DNA of 64,000 nucleotides, taken from positions 1-64,000 of the forward strand of contig JADGRA010000051.1 in the NCBI GenBank assembly GCA_017881265.1, written 5' to 3'. Source of the stretch: Myxococcaceae bacterium. Lineage in GTDB: Bacteria; Myxococcota; Myxococcia; Myxococcales; Myxococcaceae. Shown here piece by piece: positions 1-8,323 of the stretch; the stretch's first letter is position 1, and every line of letters starts with the position of its first letter. Below the pieces are notes generated by a model. The model ran no database searches. It was not told the DNA's origin and was given only the letters and a program-made list of their open reading frames with translations. The position numbers and the translations under genes are program-made.

Positions 1-805
1 CGCCCTTACTGGGCGAGTTGGTGATGGAGACACGGAAGTCGTCGGGCATGGGGACGCCCGCCGCTGCGGCCGAGGTGGCCTCGATGGTCGGCTTCACATA
101 GGTGCCGTCCACATTCTTAATGGAGGCGACGCTGAGCTGGTTTTGGTTGGCGTAGGCGAGCTCGACGTAGCCGATGGCCCCGGGGGCCTGCTTCACCAGC
201 CCGGTCACTCCTTCGTTGCCCTTGCCACCCAGACCAGTGGGCCATTTGACACTCTTTCCGGCGCCCACCTTCGCTTTGAAGTCAGGGGACACCTTGGCCA
301 GGTAGTCGGTGAAGACGTACGTCGTTCCGGAGCCGTCGGACCTCGAGGCCACCGCGATGGCCGTGTCCGGCAGCTTCACCCCGGGGTTGTCTGCGGCGAT
401 GGCCGGGTCATTCCACTTGGAGATGGTGCCCAGGAAAATCCCCGCCAGGGTCGGCCCGGAGAGGTTGACCGCCGGGACGCCCGGCAGGTTGTAGGCCACC
501 ACCACCGCCCCCAGTACAGTGGGGAGGTTGAGGAGGCCCGGGGCCTTGGCCATCTCGTCGTCATTCAGCGGTGCGTCCGAGGCTCCGAAGTCCACCGTCT
601 TCTCCGTAATCTGCTTGATGCCCCCGCCCGACCCGATGGACTGGTAGTTGAACTTCAGGTTGGGGAAGAGCTTGTTGTACTCGCTAAACCATTTTGAATA
701 GAGCGGAAACGGGAAGGTCGCGCCAGCTCCATTGATGAGCAGGCTTCCCTGGGCCAGGGCAGCGCCGGTGACGGCCAGGGTGAGGGCGAGGGTCAGCTTC
801 TTCAT
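1..805 (-). CDS. pstS: Phosphate ABC transporter substrate-binding protein PstS (partial, 3' end outside window)
   Basis: Periplasmic phosphate-binding component of the high-affinity Pst uptake system. The ATG at 805 opens a Sec signal peptide (MKKLTLALTLAVTGAALAQG), followed by the PstS family opening GAGATFPFPLYSKWF. Further family blocks are visible: YQSIGSGGGIKQI, VDFGASDAPL, the IFLGTISKWNDPAI segment and the phosphate-loop-like ASRSDGSGTTYVFTDYL. About 268 codons are present; complete proteins run to about 330-350 residues, so the C-terminus lies beyond base 1. Three 11-bp direct repeats resembling a Pho box lie 53 bases upstream, and phoR-phoB follow on the same strand, so PhoB control is likely. 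The rest of the pst operon would lie outside the window. Confidence 0.95.
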   Translation of the reverse strand, partial: MKKLTLALTLAVTGAALAQGSLLINGAGATFPFPLYSKWFSEYNKLFPNLKFNYQSIGSGGGIKQITEKTVDFGASDAPLNDDEMAKAPGLLNLPTVLGAVVVAYNLPGVPAVNLSGPTLAGIFLGTISKWNDPAIAADNPGVKLPDTAIAVASRSDGSGTTYVFTDYLAKVSPDFKAKVGAGKSVKWPTGLGGKGNEGVTGLVKQAPGAIGYVELAYANQNQLSVASIKNVDGTYVKPTIEATSAAAAGVPMPDDFRVSITNSPSKG

Positions 806-857
806 GTTTCACTCCGAGGATGGCAGGGGCCAAAGTTGCGGGCCTTCTGTACCCAGC

Positions 858-890
858 GCTTGGTGACGGTCTTGTGACCAGAGTGTGAAG
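858..890 (-). promoter_or_regulatory. Pho-box-like triple 11-bp direct repeat upstream of pstS
   Basis: Read on the minus strand, three consecutive 11-mers run CTTCACACTCT, GGTCACAAGAC, CGTCACCAAGC. They share TCAC at the same register, so the core recurs exactly every 11 bases. This matches the architecture of PhoB sites (tandem 11-bp half-sites) although the core is TCAC(A/C) rather than the enteric TGTCAT. A possible -10 (TACAGA) begins about 6-7 bases after the last repeat, as expected when the box replaces the -35. Similarity to the site before phoB supports the call. Confidence 0.55.
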
Positions 891-909
891 CCTTTGGCAG
901 TGCGGGCAT

Positions 910-2253
910 TTAGCCCCTGTCGTCGCCGGGACGCCCCATGTCCTCCCCACAAACGTCTTGCGGGCCAAGCCCGGAGGACAGTTCCGCGTCGGTCTGCGCC
1001 GCCGCCTCCGACGCCGTCGGCCGCCCCTCCCCGGTGGGCAGCCTGTCCACCCGGGCCAGGCCCGGAAAAAGACGCAGCCACAGCGCCACCACCGCCAGCG
1101 TCCCCAGTCCGCCCAGGACGACGGCCCGCACCGCCCCAAACCACTGGGCCGTCAGTCCGGACTCGAATTCACCCAATTCATTGCTGGCGCCGATGAACAA
1201 CATGTTGACGGCGTTGACGCGCCCCCGCATCTCCGGAGGCGGGGAGATTTGCACCAGCGTCAACCGGACGAAGACGGAGGCCATGTCGGCCGCGCCCATG
1301 ACGGCCAGCAGCAAAAGCGACACGGGGAAGCTGCGCGACAGCCCGAAGCCCACCGTGGCCAGGCCAAACACGGCCACGCCCAGAAGCATGGTGGGGCCGG
1401 CGCGCCTTCTGAGGGGGTGGCGGGCGAGCCACAGCCCGGTGAGGCCGGCCCCCACCGCCGGGGCGCCGCGTAGAAGGCCGAGGCCCTGGGGCCCACAGGC
1501 CAGCACGTCCTGGGCAAACACAGGCATGAGGGCTACCGCGCCGCCCAGCAGGACGGCGAAGAGGTCCAGGGAGATGCAGCCGAGGATGACTTTGTCCGCC
1601 CAGACGTAGCGCACACCGGCCATGACGGTGGCCCAGGAGACGGCCCGCGGCTCACGCTTCTCCACCCGCGGGTGCAAGCCGAGGAGGGCCCAGATGTCCA
1701 CCACGGCCAGGGCGGCGGCGAGGAAGTAGACGGGTTCCGCGTTGCCCACCCAGGCGTAGAGAAGCCCGCCCAGGGCGGGGCCGGCGATGCTGCCCACCTG
1801 GAAGACGGAGGAGTTGATGGCCACCGCGCTGCCGAAGGACGCGGCCGGCACCAGGGACGGCATGAGGGCCTGGGCGGCGGGGGCGTTGAAGGCGCGGGCG
1901 GAACCCAGAAGCACCAGCACGGCGTAGATGGCCCACAGGGGCGGCGCGCCGCGCAGGCCGGCCAGCCCGAGGCACAGCGCCACCACGCCGAAGAGGGCGT
2001 GGCACACCAACACAATCCGCTTCCGGTCGACGTGGTCCGCCACCGTCCCGGCCACAAGCGACAGCCCGAGGGAGGGGAGAAACTGGGCCAGGCCCACCAA
2101 GCCCAAGGACAGCGGGGCATGCGTCAGGGCGTACACCTGCCAGCCCACCGCCACGGACGTCGTTTCCAGCACCAGGATGGCCAGAAGGCGCGACAGCAGA
2201 AAGCGCCGGAATTGCCGCGCCTCCGGAGCGCGGAGCGAGAAGGCGGTGGCCAC
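910..2253 (-). CDS. MFS transporter (EntS/DHA3-like drug or siderophore exporter)
   Basis: Major facilitator superfamily inner-membrane carrier, 447 residues from a GTG at 2253; a GGAAGG purine run lies 12 bases upstream. The N-terminal half has the typical pattern of DHA3 exporters: SLGLVGLAQFLPSLGLSLVAG, then a VADHVDRKRIVLV loop (motif A-like D-x-x-D-R-K-R) between membrane segments 2 and 3. Around twelve hydrophobic segments can be counted. The C-terminal half carries FVRLTLVQISPPPEMRGRVN, typical of the EntS/tetracycline-like subgroup. Substrate cannot be told from sequence. It lies between pstS and a phosphoesterase gene on the same strand, but nothing in it is specific to phosphate. 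Confidence 0.85.
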   Translation of the reverse strand: MATAFSLRAPEARQFRRFLLSRLLAILVLETTSVAVGWQVYALTHAPLSLGLVGLAQFLPSLGLSLVAGTVADHVDRKRIVLVCHALFGVVALCLGLAGLRGAPPLWAIYAVLVLLGSARAFNAPAAQALMPSLVPAASFGSAVAINSSVFQVGSIAGPALGGLLYAWVGNAEPVYFLAAALAVVDIWALLGLHPRVEKREPRAVSWATVMAGVRYVWADKVILGCISLDLFAVLLGGAVALMPVFAQDVLACGPQGLGLLRGAPAVGAGLTGLWLARHPLRRRAGPTMLLGVAVFGLATVGFGLSRSFPVSLLLLAVMGAADMASVFVRLTLVQISPPPEMRGRVNAVNMLFIGASNELGEFESGLTAQWFGAVRAVVLGGLGTLAVVALWLRLFPGLARVDRLPTGEGRPTASEAAAQTDAELSSGLGPQDVCGEDMGRPGDDRG

Positions 2254-2270
2254 GGGAGGTAGGCGCCTTC

Positions 2271-3197
2271 CTAACGCATGCCGGCGGGCGGGTCGGCAAT
2301 TTCCCCGCATGCCTCGACCGCCGGGTGCTCTCCGGAGTCGCTGGACTCGACCGGTTCCGCCGCCGTTTCCTGGTGCGGCTGCGCGCCAGGCGCGGGGGGC
2401 GAGGGCGTCAAAAGGCGCACCGGGCCCGGGGGAGGCAGGCCGGAGTGCCGGCGGGCGGCCTCCGCCAGGGCGGTGTGGTGGCGGTAGCGCCCTTCCAGAA
2501 GCTTGTGGATGAGGAGGGGCCCGCCCGGCACCCGTCGGGCCAGCAAGGCCTGGGTGGCGTGGCGGACGGCATAGCGCACCCGGCGGATTTGCACGCGCCA
2601 GCCCCGGGGCGTCCAGGTGAAGAGGCCGTACGCTGCCCGGGCGTCCCCGTCCCGCGGAATGCCGGCGGAGGCCACGTCCGCCAGCAGCATGCGCCCCAGC
2701 CGCCGGCGGTAGGGGAAGTGCAGGTGCCCGAAGGCGCACGCGGCGGCGTCCAGGTGGGCGAAGTAGCGCCGCAGCGTCGCCTCGTCCAAGGTGGGCTCGA
2801 GCGAGTCTTCCAGGTTTCTCGGGTTGGCGTGGCAGATGTAAAGGTCCTGCCCGCGCCGCGGGCCGTAGCGGACGCTGAAGGGGAACTCCGCCAGCTTCTG
2901 CACCAGGGCGGGGCCCAGCTGCTCGCGCGTCCAGTCCAGAAGTTCCGTCTTCCAGTGCTCGCGCTCCCGGTACGCCCCGCCCAGGTAGACGTCGGCGACG
3001 TAGGCGTCGGTGTTTCCGATGAGGAGGGCGTTGCACCGCCCCAGCAGCAGCTCCAGCGTCTCTCGGGGATGGGCGCCCCGCAGCACCAAGTCCCCGGCGG
3101 CCACCACCACGTCTGCGCCGTGCTGGCCCACGTCGGCCAGCACCGCCTCACAGGCGGGGAGATTCCCGTGGATGTCCGCGAGGATGGCGACCCGCAT
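2271..3197 (-). CDS. Calcineurin-like metallophosphoesterase
   Basis: A 308-residue cytoplasmic metallophosphoesterase of the YfcE/MJ0936-like group. The dinuclear-metal motifs are in order: DIHGN (residues 8-12), GDLV, GNTD, the CHANP histidine and GHLH. The family usually has 160-250 residues; here a C-terminal tail rich in Pro, Ala and Glu follows the domain. I chose the ATG at 3197 because the DxH strand begins directly after it; an in-frame start 36 bases upstream adds only non-conserved residues. The natural substrate of such enzymes is not predictable. It sits between the MFS gene and phoR on the same strand, 17 bases ahead of the MFS gene, which suggests co-transcription. Confidence 0.82.
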   Translation of the reverse strand: MRVAILADIHGNLPACEAVLADVGQHGADVVVAAGDLVLRGAHPRETLELLLGRCNALLIGNTDAYVADVYLGGAYREREHWKTELLDWTREQLGPALVQKLAEFPFSVRYGPRRGQDLYICHANPRNLEDSLEPTLDEATLRRYFAHLDAAACAFGHLHFPYRRRLGRMLLADVASAGIPRDGDARAAYGLFTWTPRGWRVQIRRVRYAVRHATQALLARRVPGGPLLIHKLLEGRYRHHTALAEAARRHSGLPPPGPVRLLTPSPPAPGAQPHQETAAEPVESSDSGEHPAVEACGEIADPPAGMR

Positions 3198-3275
3198 GAA
3201 CCCGCTTCCCGTACAACGGACAGTGTAGTCCAAACACCGACTTCCGGGGGGTGCCAGGGGAAGCGCCGGGGGGGC

Positions 3276-4547
3276 TTAGGCCGCAGACAGCGTGACGGTG
3301 AAGGTGCTTCCCAGCCCCAGCTGGCTCTGCACCCGCACGTCACCTCCCATGGCGGACACCAGGTGGCGGACAATACTGAGGCCGAGGCCCGTGCCGCCCA
3401 TCTCCCGGCTGCGGCCCCGGTCCGCCCGGTAGAACCGTTCGAAGAGGCGGGGCAGGTGCTTGGCTTCAATGCCCAGGCCGGTGTCGCGCACGGACAGCTC
3501 CACCCGCATCGCCTCCTGCCGGGCCGTCAATTCCACGGCCCCCCCCTCCGGGGTGTACTTGACGGCGTTGTCCAAGAGGTTGACCAGCACTTGCTCGAGC
3601 GCCTTGGCGTCGGCCTGCGCCGCCAGCCCCGGGGCGACGCGGTGGGTGATGGAGATGTGCTTGGCGGTGGCCCGCGGCTCCACCGCCTCGGCCGCCCGGG
3701 CCACCACCTCGCTCACCGCCACCGCGCCGACGGTGAGGGGGCGCTCCTTGGCGTCCAGCCGGGAGAGTTCGAGCAAGTCGCTCACCAGTTCACTCAGCCG
3801 CTCGGACTGCCGGTGGATGATGTCCACCATCTGTGGGCCGTGCACCGCGTCCGATAGCGCCCCGGACTGCAGCGTCTCGGCGTAGCCGAGGATGGCGGCG
3901 ATGGGGGTGCGCAGCTCATGGCTGACGTTGGCGACGAAGTCCTGGCGCACGCGCTCCAGGCGTTTGAGTTCCGTGACGTCCCGGAAGACGGCCGCGCTGC
4001 CGGGCAGGCCCCCGCCCAGGGGCGCAACCTGCACCTCCAGCACGCGGGGGCGCGGCCCCTCCATCACCACCTCCACCACCGAGGAGGTCCCCGCCGCGCA
4101 GGCGCGCAGCACCGCTTCGTGCAGCTCTCCCTTGCGGACGAGGAACAGCGGGCGCTTGCCCACCACCTCCTGGCCCGCGTCCAGGAGCCGGCGCAGCGCA
4201 GCGTTGTGGCGCACCACGGCGCCCGAGGCGTCGGTAATCCACACGCCGTCGGCGATGCCTTCCAGCGCCGCCGCCAGCACGCGCTCCTCGTAGGCGGCCG
4301 CGTCGCGTTCGGCCTGGGTGGCCCGGTCCTTCGCCGCCGCGTCGGAGGCTGCGGCTTCCAACACCCGGACGCGCTCGCCACGGGCCAGCAGTGCCAGCAC
4401 CGCGCCGACGGCCCCGGCGGCCAGCGCGGCGAGGAGGGCCGTCCGCAGCCCGGACGTCAGCGCGCCCACCAGCCCGGCGGCCAGCGCGGGGCCGAGGACC
4501 GCGAGCAGAAGCCAGGGGCTTCGCCCTGCCGCGCCGGCTGCCGTCAC
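3276..4547 (-). CDS. phoR: Phosphate-regulon sensor histidine kinase PhoR
   Basis: Membrane sensor kinase of the PhoR-PhoB pair, 423 residues. The GTG at 4547 overlaps the phoB stop (GTGA), so the two are translationally coupled. Two hydrophobic segments (about 11-30 and 34-54) are followed by a short coiled stretch, a PAS domain (about 90-190, GVWITDASGAVVRHN), the HisKA H-box with His210 (NVSHELRTP), the N-box NLLDNAVKY, and ATP-lid glycine motifs DTGLGI and GTGLGLSIV. Lack of a large periplasmic loop is normal for PhoR, which senses the Pst/PhoU state. Pairing with phoB and nearby pstS supports phosphate signalling. Confidence 0.93.
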   Translation of the reverse strand: MTAAGAAGRSPWLLLAVLGPALAAGLVGALTSGLRTALLAALAAGAVGAVLALLARGERVRVLEAAASDAAAKDRATQAERDAAAYEERVLAAALEGIADGVWITDASGAVVRHNAALRRLLDAGQEVVGKRPLFLVRKGELHEAVLRACAAGTSSVVEVVMEGPRPRVLEVQVAPLGGGLPGSAAVFRDVTELKRLERVRQDFVANVSHELRTPIAAILGYAETLQSGALSDAVHGPQMVDIIHRQSERLSELVSDLLELSRLDAKERPLTVGAVAVSEVVARAAEAVEPRATAKHISITHRVAPGLAAQADAKALEQVLVNLLDNAVKYTPEGGAVELTARQEAMRVELSVRDTGLGIEAKHLPRLFERFYRADRGRSREMGGTGLGLSIVRHLVSAMGGDVRVQSQLGLGSTFTVTLSAA

Positions 4548-5236
4548 GCCTCGCGGTCGGGGCTTGCCAGCTTGTAGCCGACTCCTCGGACCGTCTCGAT
4601 GACTTCCCCCGCAGGGCCAAGCTTCTCCCGCAGCCGCTTGATGTGGGTGTCCACCGTGCGTGTCGTAATCTCCGCCTCGATGCCCCACACGTCCGAGAGG
4701 AGGACTTCCCGCGTCTGGACGCGGCCCGGGCGTTCCAGAAGCGTCTTGAGGAGGCGGAACTCGAGCGCGGTGAGGGCCACCTCGGCGTCCGCGACGCGGA
4801 CTTCGTGGCGGGCCGGGTCGAGCTGGATGGTGCCGGCGGCCAGGGCGGAGGAGCCCTCGGAGTCGCTGGCCAGGCGGCGCAGGACGGCCTTCACCCGGAG
4901 AATGAGCTCCCGGACGCTGAAGGGCTTCACCACGTAGTCGTCCGCCCCCATCTCCAGTCCCTGGACGCGGTCCTGTTCCTGCCCCTTGGCCGTCACCATG
5001 ACGACGGCGGTGCGTCGCAGGTTGGGGTCCTCCTTCACCAGGCGCAGCACCTCGCTGCCGGGTAAGTCCGGAAGCATGAGGTCCAACAGCACCAGCTCCG
5101 GTTTGAAGCTCTTGGCCTTGGCCAGTGCCGCCGCCCCGGTGTGGGTGACTTCCGTTTCGTATCCAGCGGCGGTGAGGTTGTAGGTGAGCAGGTGCGCCAG
5201 GTCCTGCTCGTCCTCGACGATGAGAATCCGTGACAC
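4544..5236 (-). CDS. phoB: Phosphate-regulon response regulator PhoB
   Basis: OmpR/PhoB-class transcription factor, 230 residues, the usual length. The receiver domain has the acidic pocket IVEDEQD, phosphoacceptor Asp52 (LLDLMLPD), the conserved Thr (VTAKG) and Lys (VVKPFS). The C-terminal winged helix has TALEFRLLKTLLERPGR and the recognition segment TRTVDTHIKRLREKLG. The gene ends in a GTGA overlap with phoR. Two 11-bp repeats like those before pstS lie about 87 bases upstream, suggesting autoregulation. Confidence 0.95.
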   Translation of the reverse strand: MSRILIVEDEQDLAHLLTYNLTAAGYETEVTHTGAAALAKAKSFKPELVLLDLMLPDLPGSEVLRLVKEDPNLRRTAVVMVTAKGQEQDRVQGLEMGADDYVVKPFSVRELILRVKAVLRRLASDSEGSSALAAGTIQLDPARHEVRVADAEVALTALEFRLLKTLLERPGRVQTREVLLSDVWGIEAEITTRTVDTHIKRLREKLGPAGEVIETVRGVGYKLASPDREA

Positions 5237-5322
5237 GTGCAGGCTCGCTTCCGCGGAGGAGGAGGGAAGTTTCCCCCCCTCGGGGACAACCCGGCCCTCT
5301 CACTAGCAGACCCCTCCCACCT

Positions 5323-5344
5323 TGCCGGTGACGCTTTTGTGTCG
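5323..5344 (-). promoter_or_regulatory. Pho-box-like two-repeat site upstream of phoB
   Basis: On the minus strand two adjacent 11-mers read CGACACAAAAG and CGTCACCGGCA; CGxCAC recurs with an 11-base period. Core and spacing match the triple repeat before pstS. A TAGTGA element about 15 bases downstream could be the -10. The site lies in the 211-base divergent region between phoB and the DUF177/fab operon promoter. Confidence 0.5.
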
Positions 5345-5374
5345 CGCTGCCCTCGCCCATGCAACAGGGCTGCG

Positions 5375-5403
5375 TTGACAGGGGGGGGCACCGAGCCTAA
5401 GGT
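5375..5403 (+). promoter_or_regulatory. Housekeeping sigma promoter of the DUF177-rpmF-plsX-fab operon
   Basis: A consensus -35 TTGACA (5375-5380), a 17-base spacer that includes a run of eight G, and a -10 TAAGGT (5398-5403). The first gene starts at 5448, giving a leader of about 38 bases. This is the best promoter-like match in the window and heads a run of eight same-strand genes. Confidence 0.7.
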
Positions 5404-5447
5404 GCGCGCCTTTTTCCGCCAGGGCTGTTCTCCGGGGCGGTGCGCCC

Positions 5448-6023
5448 ATGGTTGTCCAAGTCGAGCAGATTCGCGAGGGAGGCCTCACCCTCACCCAGCC
5501 CCTCGCCCAGCCGTTCTTGGCCGAGGTGCTCGCGGACGCGGTGCGCGAGGGCTTTTCCCCGGCCGCCGCCTCGCAGCTGACGGCGAAGCTGCTGCGGACG
5601 GCCGGCGGGCGGGTGCTTCTGGAGGGCCAAACCGACTTGAGTTTGGTGGCCCCCTGCAAGCGCTGTGCGACGGAGGTGCGCCTGACGGTGCCGGTGCACT
5701 TCACCCTCACCCTGGTGCCGGCCCCGGTGGAACGGGACCGTCCGGCGGCGGACGACGACTCGGACGGGTCCGAGGCGGAGTCCAGCGGCAGCTTTGAATT
5801 GGCCGAGGCGGACCTGGACGTCTACCGCGGCAAGCAGATTGACCTGGACCCCATTGTCCGCGAGCAGGTATTGCTGTCGCTGCCCATGCACGTGGTTTGC
5901 CGCGAGGACTGCCGGGGCCTGTGCGGTATGTGCGGCCAGAATTTGAACGAGACGGCGTGTGGCTGCGAGAGCAAGCGGGTCGACCCGCGGCTCGCGGTCC
6001 TCAAGGACATCAAGCTGAACTAG
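5448..6023 (+). CDS. DUF177 (YceD-family) protein preceding rpmF
   Basis: A 191-residue protein of the DUF177/YceD family, which is nearly always encoded just before rpmF and is linked to 23S rRNA accumulation. Visible marks are the PCKRCATEV cysteine pair and the C-terminal CREDCRGLCGMCG / CGC cysteines, a likely zinc-binding region, followed by DPRLAVLKDIK. A low-complexity acidic insert (DDDSDGSEAES) separates the halves. rpmF begins 12 bases after the stop. The precise molecular role is not established. Confidence 0.88.
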   Translation: MVVQVEQIREGGLTLTQPLAQPFLAEVLADAVREGFSPAAASQLTAKLLRTAGGRVLLEGQTDLSLVAPCKRCATEVRLTVPVHFTLTLVPAPVERDRPAADDDSDGSEAESSGSFELAEADLDVYRGKQIDLDPIVREQVLLSLPMHVVCREDCRGLCGMCGQNLNETACGCESKRVDPRLAVLKDIKLN

Positions 6024-6035
6024 GAGCAGTCGGAC

Positions 6036-6218
6036 ATGGGCGTTCCCAAGAAGCGGACTTCGAAAATGCGACGCAACCGTCGCCGCGCCGCAAACAGCAA
6101 CCTCAAGGTGGCGGTGCAAGTCATCGCCTGCCCCCAGTGCAAGGAACCGGTGCTGCCGCACCGGGCCTGCCCGGCCTGTGGCTTCTACAAGGGCCGCGAG
6201 GTCGTCAAGGTCGAGTAG
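6036..6218 (+). CDS. rpmF: 50S ribosomal protein L32
   Basis: Small basic large-subunit protein, 60 residues. The N-terminus MGVPKKRTSKMRRNRRRA is diagnostic for bL32, and two CxxC pairs (CPQC, CPAC) form the zinc ribbon of the C+ type. The stop codon TAG is followed immediately by the plsX GTG. L32 joined to lipid synthesis genes is the common bacterial arrangement. Confidence 0.98.
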   Translation: MGVPKKRTSKMRRNRRRAANSNLKVAVQVIACPQCKEPVLPHRACPACGFYKGREVVKVE

Positions 6219-7274
6219 GTGCGCCTCGCTCTCGACGCGATGGGTGGGGACACCGGCCCCGCCGCCGTCGTCGCGGGCGCGCTCCACTTCGCCGCCGCCC
6301 ACCCGGACGTCAGCCTGGTGCTGGTGGGGGACGAGTCCCAGGTCCGTGGCGCGCTTCCCGCGCGCCTTCCCGCCAACGTGCGCCTGCACCACGCCTCCCA
6401 GGTGGTGGGGATGGAGGAGCACGCCCTGGCCGCCGTCCGCGCCAAGCGCGATGCCTCGGTGCGGGTGTGCTTCGAGTTGGTCAAACGCCGCGAGGCCGAC
6501 GCCGCCGTCACCGCCGGCCACTCCGGCGCGGCCATGGCCGCGGCGCTGGCGGTGCTGGGCCGGCTTCCCGGCGTGGAGAGACCGGCGCTGGCCGCCCTCT
6601 TCCCCGCCCTGGGCGCGAGCGGGCGCTGCCTTCTTTTGGACGTGGGGGCCAATGCCGAGTGCCGGCCAAGCCACCTGGCCCAGTTCGCCGTGCTGGGCGC
6701 GGCCTACGTGCGGGCCTGCCACGCGGTGGCTTCCCCGCGCGTCGCGGTGCTGAGCAACGGCGAGGAGGAGAGCAAGGGGACGCCGCTCACCAAGGGGGCG
6801 CTGGCCCTGCTGAAGCAGAGCGACCTCGACTTCCGCGGCTACGCCGAGGGGAAGGACCTCTTCAGCGGCGCCTTCGACGTCCTCGTCACCGACGGCTTCA
6901 CCGGCAACGCCGTGCTGAAGGCCTCCGAAGGCGTCGCCGCTGGACTGACGGGCCTTCTGCAGCAGGCCGTGCACCAGGCCCACCTGCCGTCCCGGCTGGG
7001 CGGGCTTCTGCTGCGGCCCACCCTGGCCGCCCTGGGCCGGCTGGTGGACGCCTCGGAGGTGGGCGGGGTGCCCCTCCTCGGCATCGCCGGGGTGGGCGTC
7101 ATTGCGCATGGGCGGTCGAGCCCGCGGGCCATCTCCTCTGCGCTGCGGGTGGCGCGCCGGACAGTGGAGGCGGATTTGGAAGGCACCCTGGCGTCGGCCG
7201 TTGCAGCCGCCCGCGGCTGGCTCGCGACGCGGGCCGTCAAGGGCGCGAAAGGGAAGACACCAGAGGGCTTTTGA
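6219..7274 (+). CDS. plsX: Phosphate acyltransferase PlsX
   Basis: Converts acyl-ACP to acyl-phosphate, the first step of phospholipid synthesis in the PlsX/PlsY route; a peripheral membrane enzyme. 351 residues from a GTG that directly abuts the rpmF stop. The family signature LALDAMGGDTGP is at the N-terminus, with VTAGHSGA, LDVGANAECRP, LSNGEEESKGT and VTDGFTGNAVLK further on, all conserved PlsX blocks. Usual family length is 330-350. Confidence 0.97.
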   Translation: MRLALDAMGGDTGPAAVVAGALHFAAAHPDVSLVLVGDESQVRGALPARLPANVRLHHASQVVGMEEHALAAVRAKRDASVRVCFELVKRREADAAVTAGHSGAAMAAALAVLGRLPGVERPALAALFPALGASGRCLLLDVGANAECRPSHLAQFAVLGAAYVRACHAVASPRVAVLSNGEEESKGTPLTKGALALLKQSDLDFRGYAEGKDLFSGAFDVLVTDGFTGNAVLKASEGVAAGLTGLLQQAVHQAHLPSRLGGLLLRPTLAALGRLVDASEVGGVPLLGIAGVGVIAHGRSSPRAISSALRVARRTVEADLEGTLASAVAAARGWLATRAVKGAKGKTPEGF

Positions 7275-7329
7275 GGGTACGAGAGGTGGGGTAGCAGACG
7301 CTTCTTTGGGCGGACGGAAAGGAACGACG

Positions 7330-8313
7330 GTGCTTCGCACGCGGATTCTCGGCACCGGGGGCTACGCTCCGGAGAAGGTCCTGAGCAACCAAGACCTGGA
7401 GAAGCTGGTCGCGACCTCGGACAGCTGGATTACCGAGCGCACCGGCATCCGCGAGCGCCGCATCGCCGCCGACGGCGAGCTCACCTCGGACATGGCCGTC
7501 AAGGCCTCGGTGCGGGCGCTGGAGATGGCCCACACCCGGGCCGAAGATTTGGAGATGATTGTCCTCGGCACCATTTCCCCTGACATGCCGATGCCCAGCT
7601 GCGCGGCCTTCGTCCAGGCCAAGCTGGGCGCGAAGAAGGCCTTCGCCTTCGACGTCTCCGCCGCCTGCGCCGGAAGCCTGTACGCCCTGGCCATCGCCGA
7701 CCAGTTCATCCAGACGGGGAAGGTGAAGCGCGCGCTGGTGGTGGGGGTGGAGCTTCTGAGTCGCCTCCTCGACTGGACCGACCGCAACACCTGCGTCCTC
7801 TTCGGCGACGCGGCCGGCGCCATGGTGGTCGGTCCCTCCGACGACCCGGCCCGGGGACTTCTCTCCACCCACCTGCACACCGACGGCGCGGCTGCCGAGA
7901 CGCTGTGCATTCCGGGCGGCGGCAGCAAGCACCCGCAGTCCGAGGACGTGCTGGCGCGGAAGCTGAACAAGGTGTCGATGCAGGGCCGCGAGGTCTACAA
8001 GTACGCCGTCCGCGCGCTGCCGGACGCGGTGCAGGAGGCCCTGGCCGCCAACGGACTGGCGGCCGACTCCATCGACCACGTCATCGCCCACCAGGCCAAC
8101 TTGAGGATTATTGAGTCGGTCATGGACCGTCTCGGCATCCCGCTCGAGAAGTGCTGGCTCAACATCGCCCGCTACGGCAACACCTCCTCCGCCTCGCTCC
8201 CCATCACTCTGGACGAGGCCAACCGCGCCGGGCGTCTCAAGCCGGGAGACCTCATCGCGATGATGTCCATCGGCGCGGGCATGGCCTGGGGCAGCGCCCT
8301 GGTGCGCTGGTAG
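7330..8313 (+). CDS. fabH: Beta-ketoacyl-ACP synthase III FabH
   Basis: Initiates fatty acid synthesis by condensing acyl-CoA with malonyl-ACP. 327 residues from the GTG at 7330, chosen because LRTRILGTGGYAPEKVLSN is the canonical N-terminus; longer in-frame starts run back into plsX. The catalytic triad is present: Cys113 (VSAACAGSLYAL), His in IAHQAN, and Asn in YGNTSSAS. It lies 55 bases after plsX in the same operon. Confidence 0.97.
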   Translation: MLRTRILGTGGYAPEKVLSNQDLEKLVATSDSWITERTGIRERRIAADGELTSDMAVKASVRALEMAHTRAEDLEMIVLGTISPDMPMPSCAAFVQAKLGAKKAFAFDVSAACAGSLYALAIADQFIQTGKVKRALVVGVELLSRLLDWTDRNTCVLFGDAAGAMVVGPSDDPARGLLSTHLHTDGAAAETLCIPGGGSKHPQSEDVLARKLNKVSMQGREVYKYAVRALPDAVQEALAANGLAADSIDHVIAHQANLRIIESVMDRLGIPLEKCWLNIARYGNTSSASLPITLDEANRAGRLKPGDLIAMMSIGAGMAWGSALVRW

Positions 8314-8323
8314 ACGACGGACC

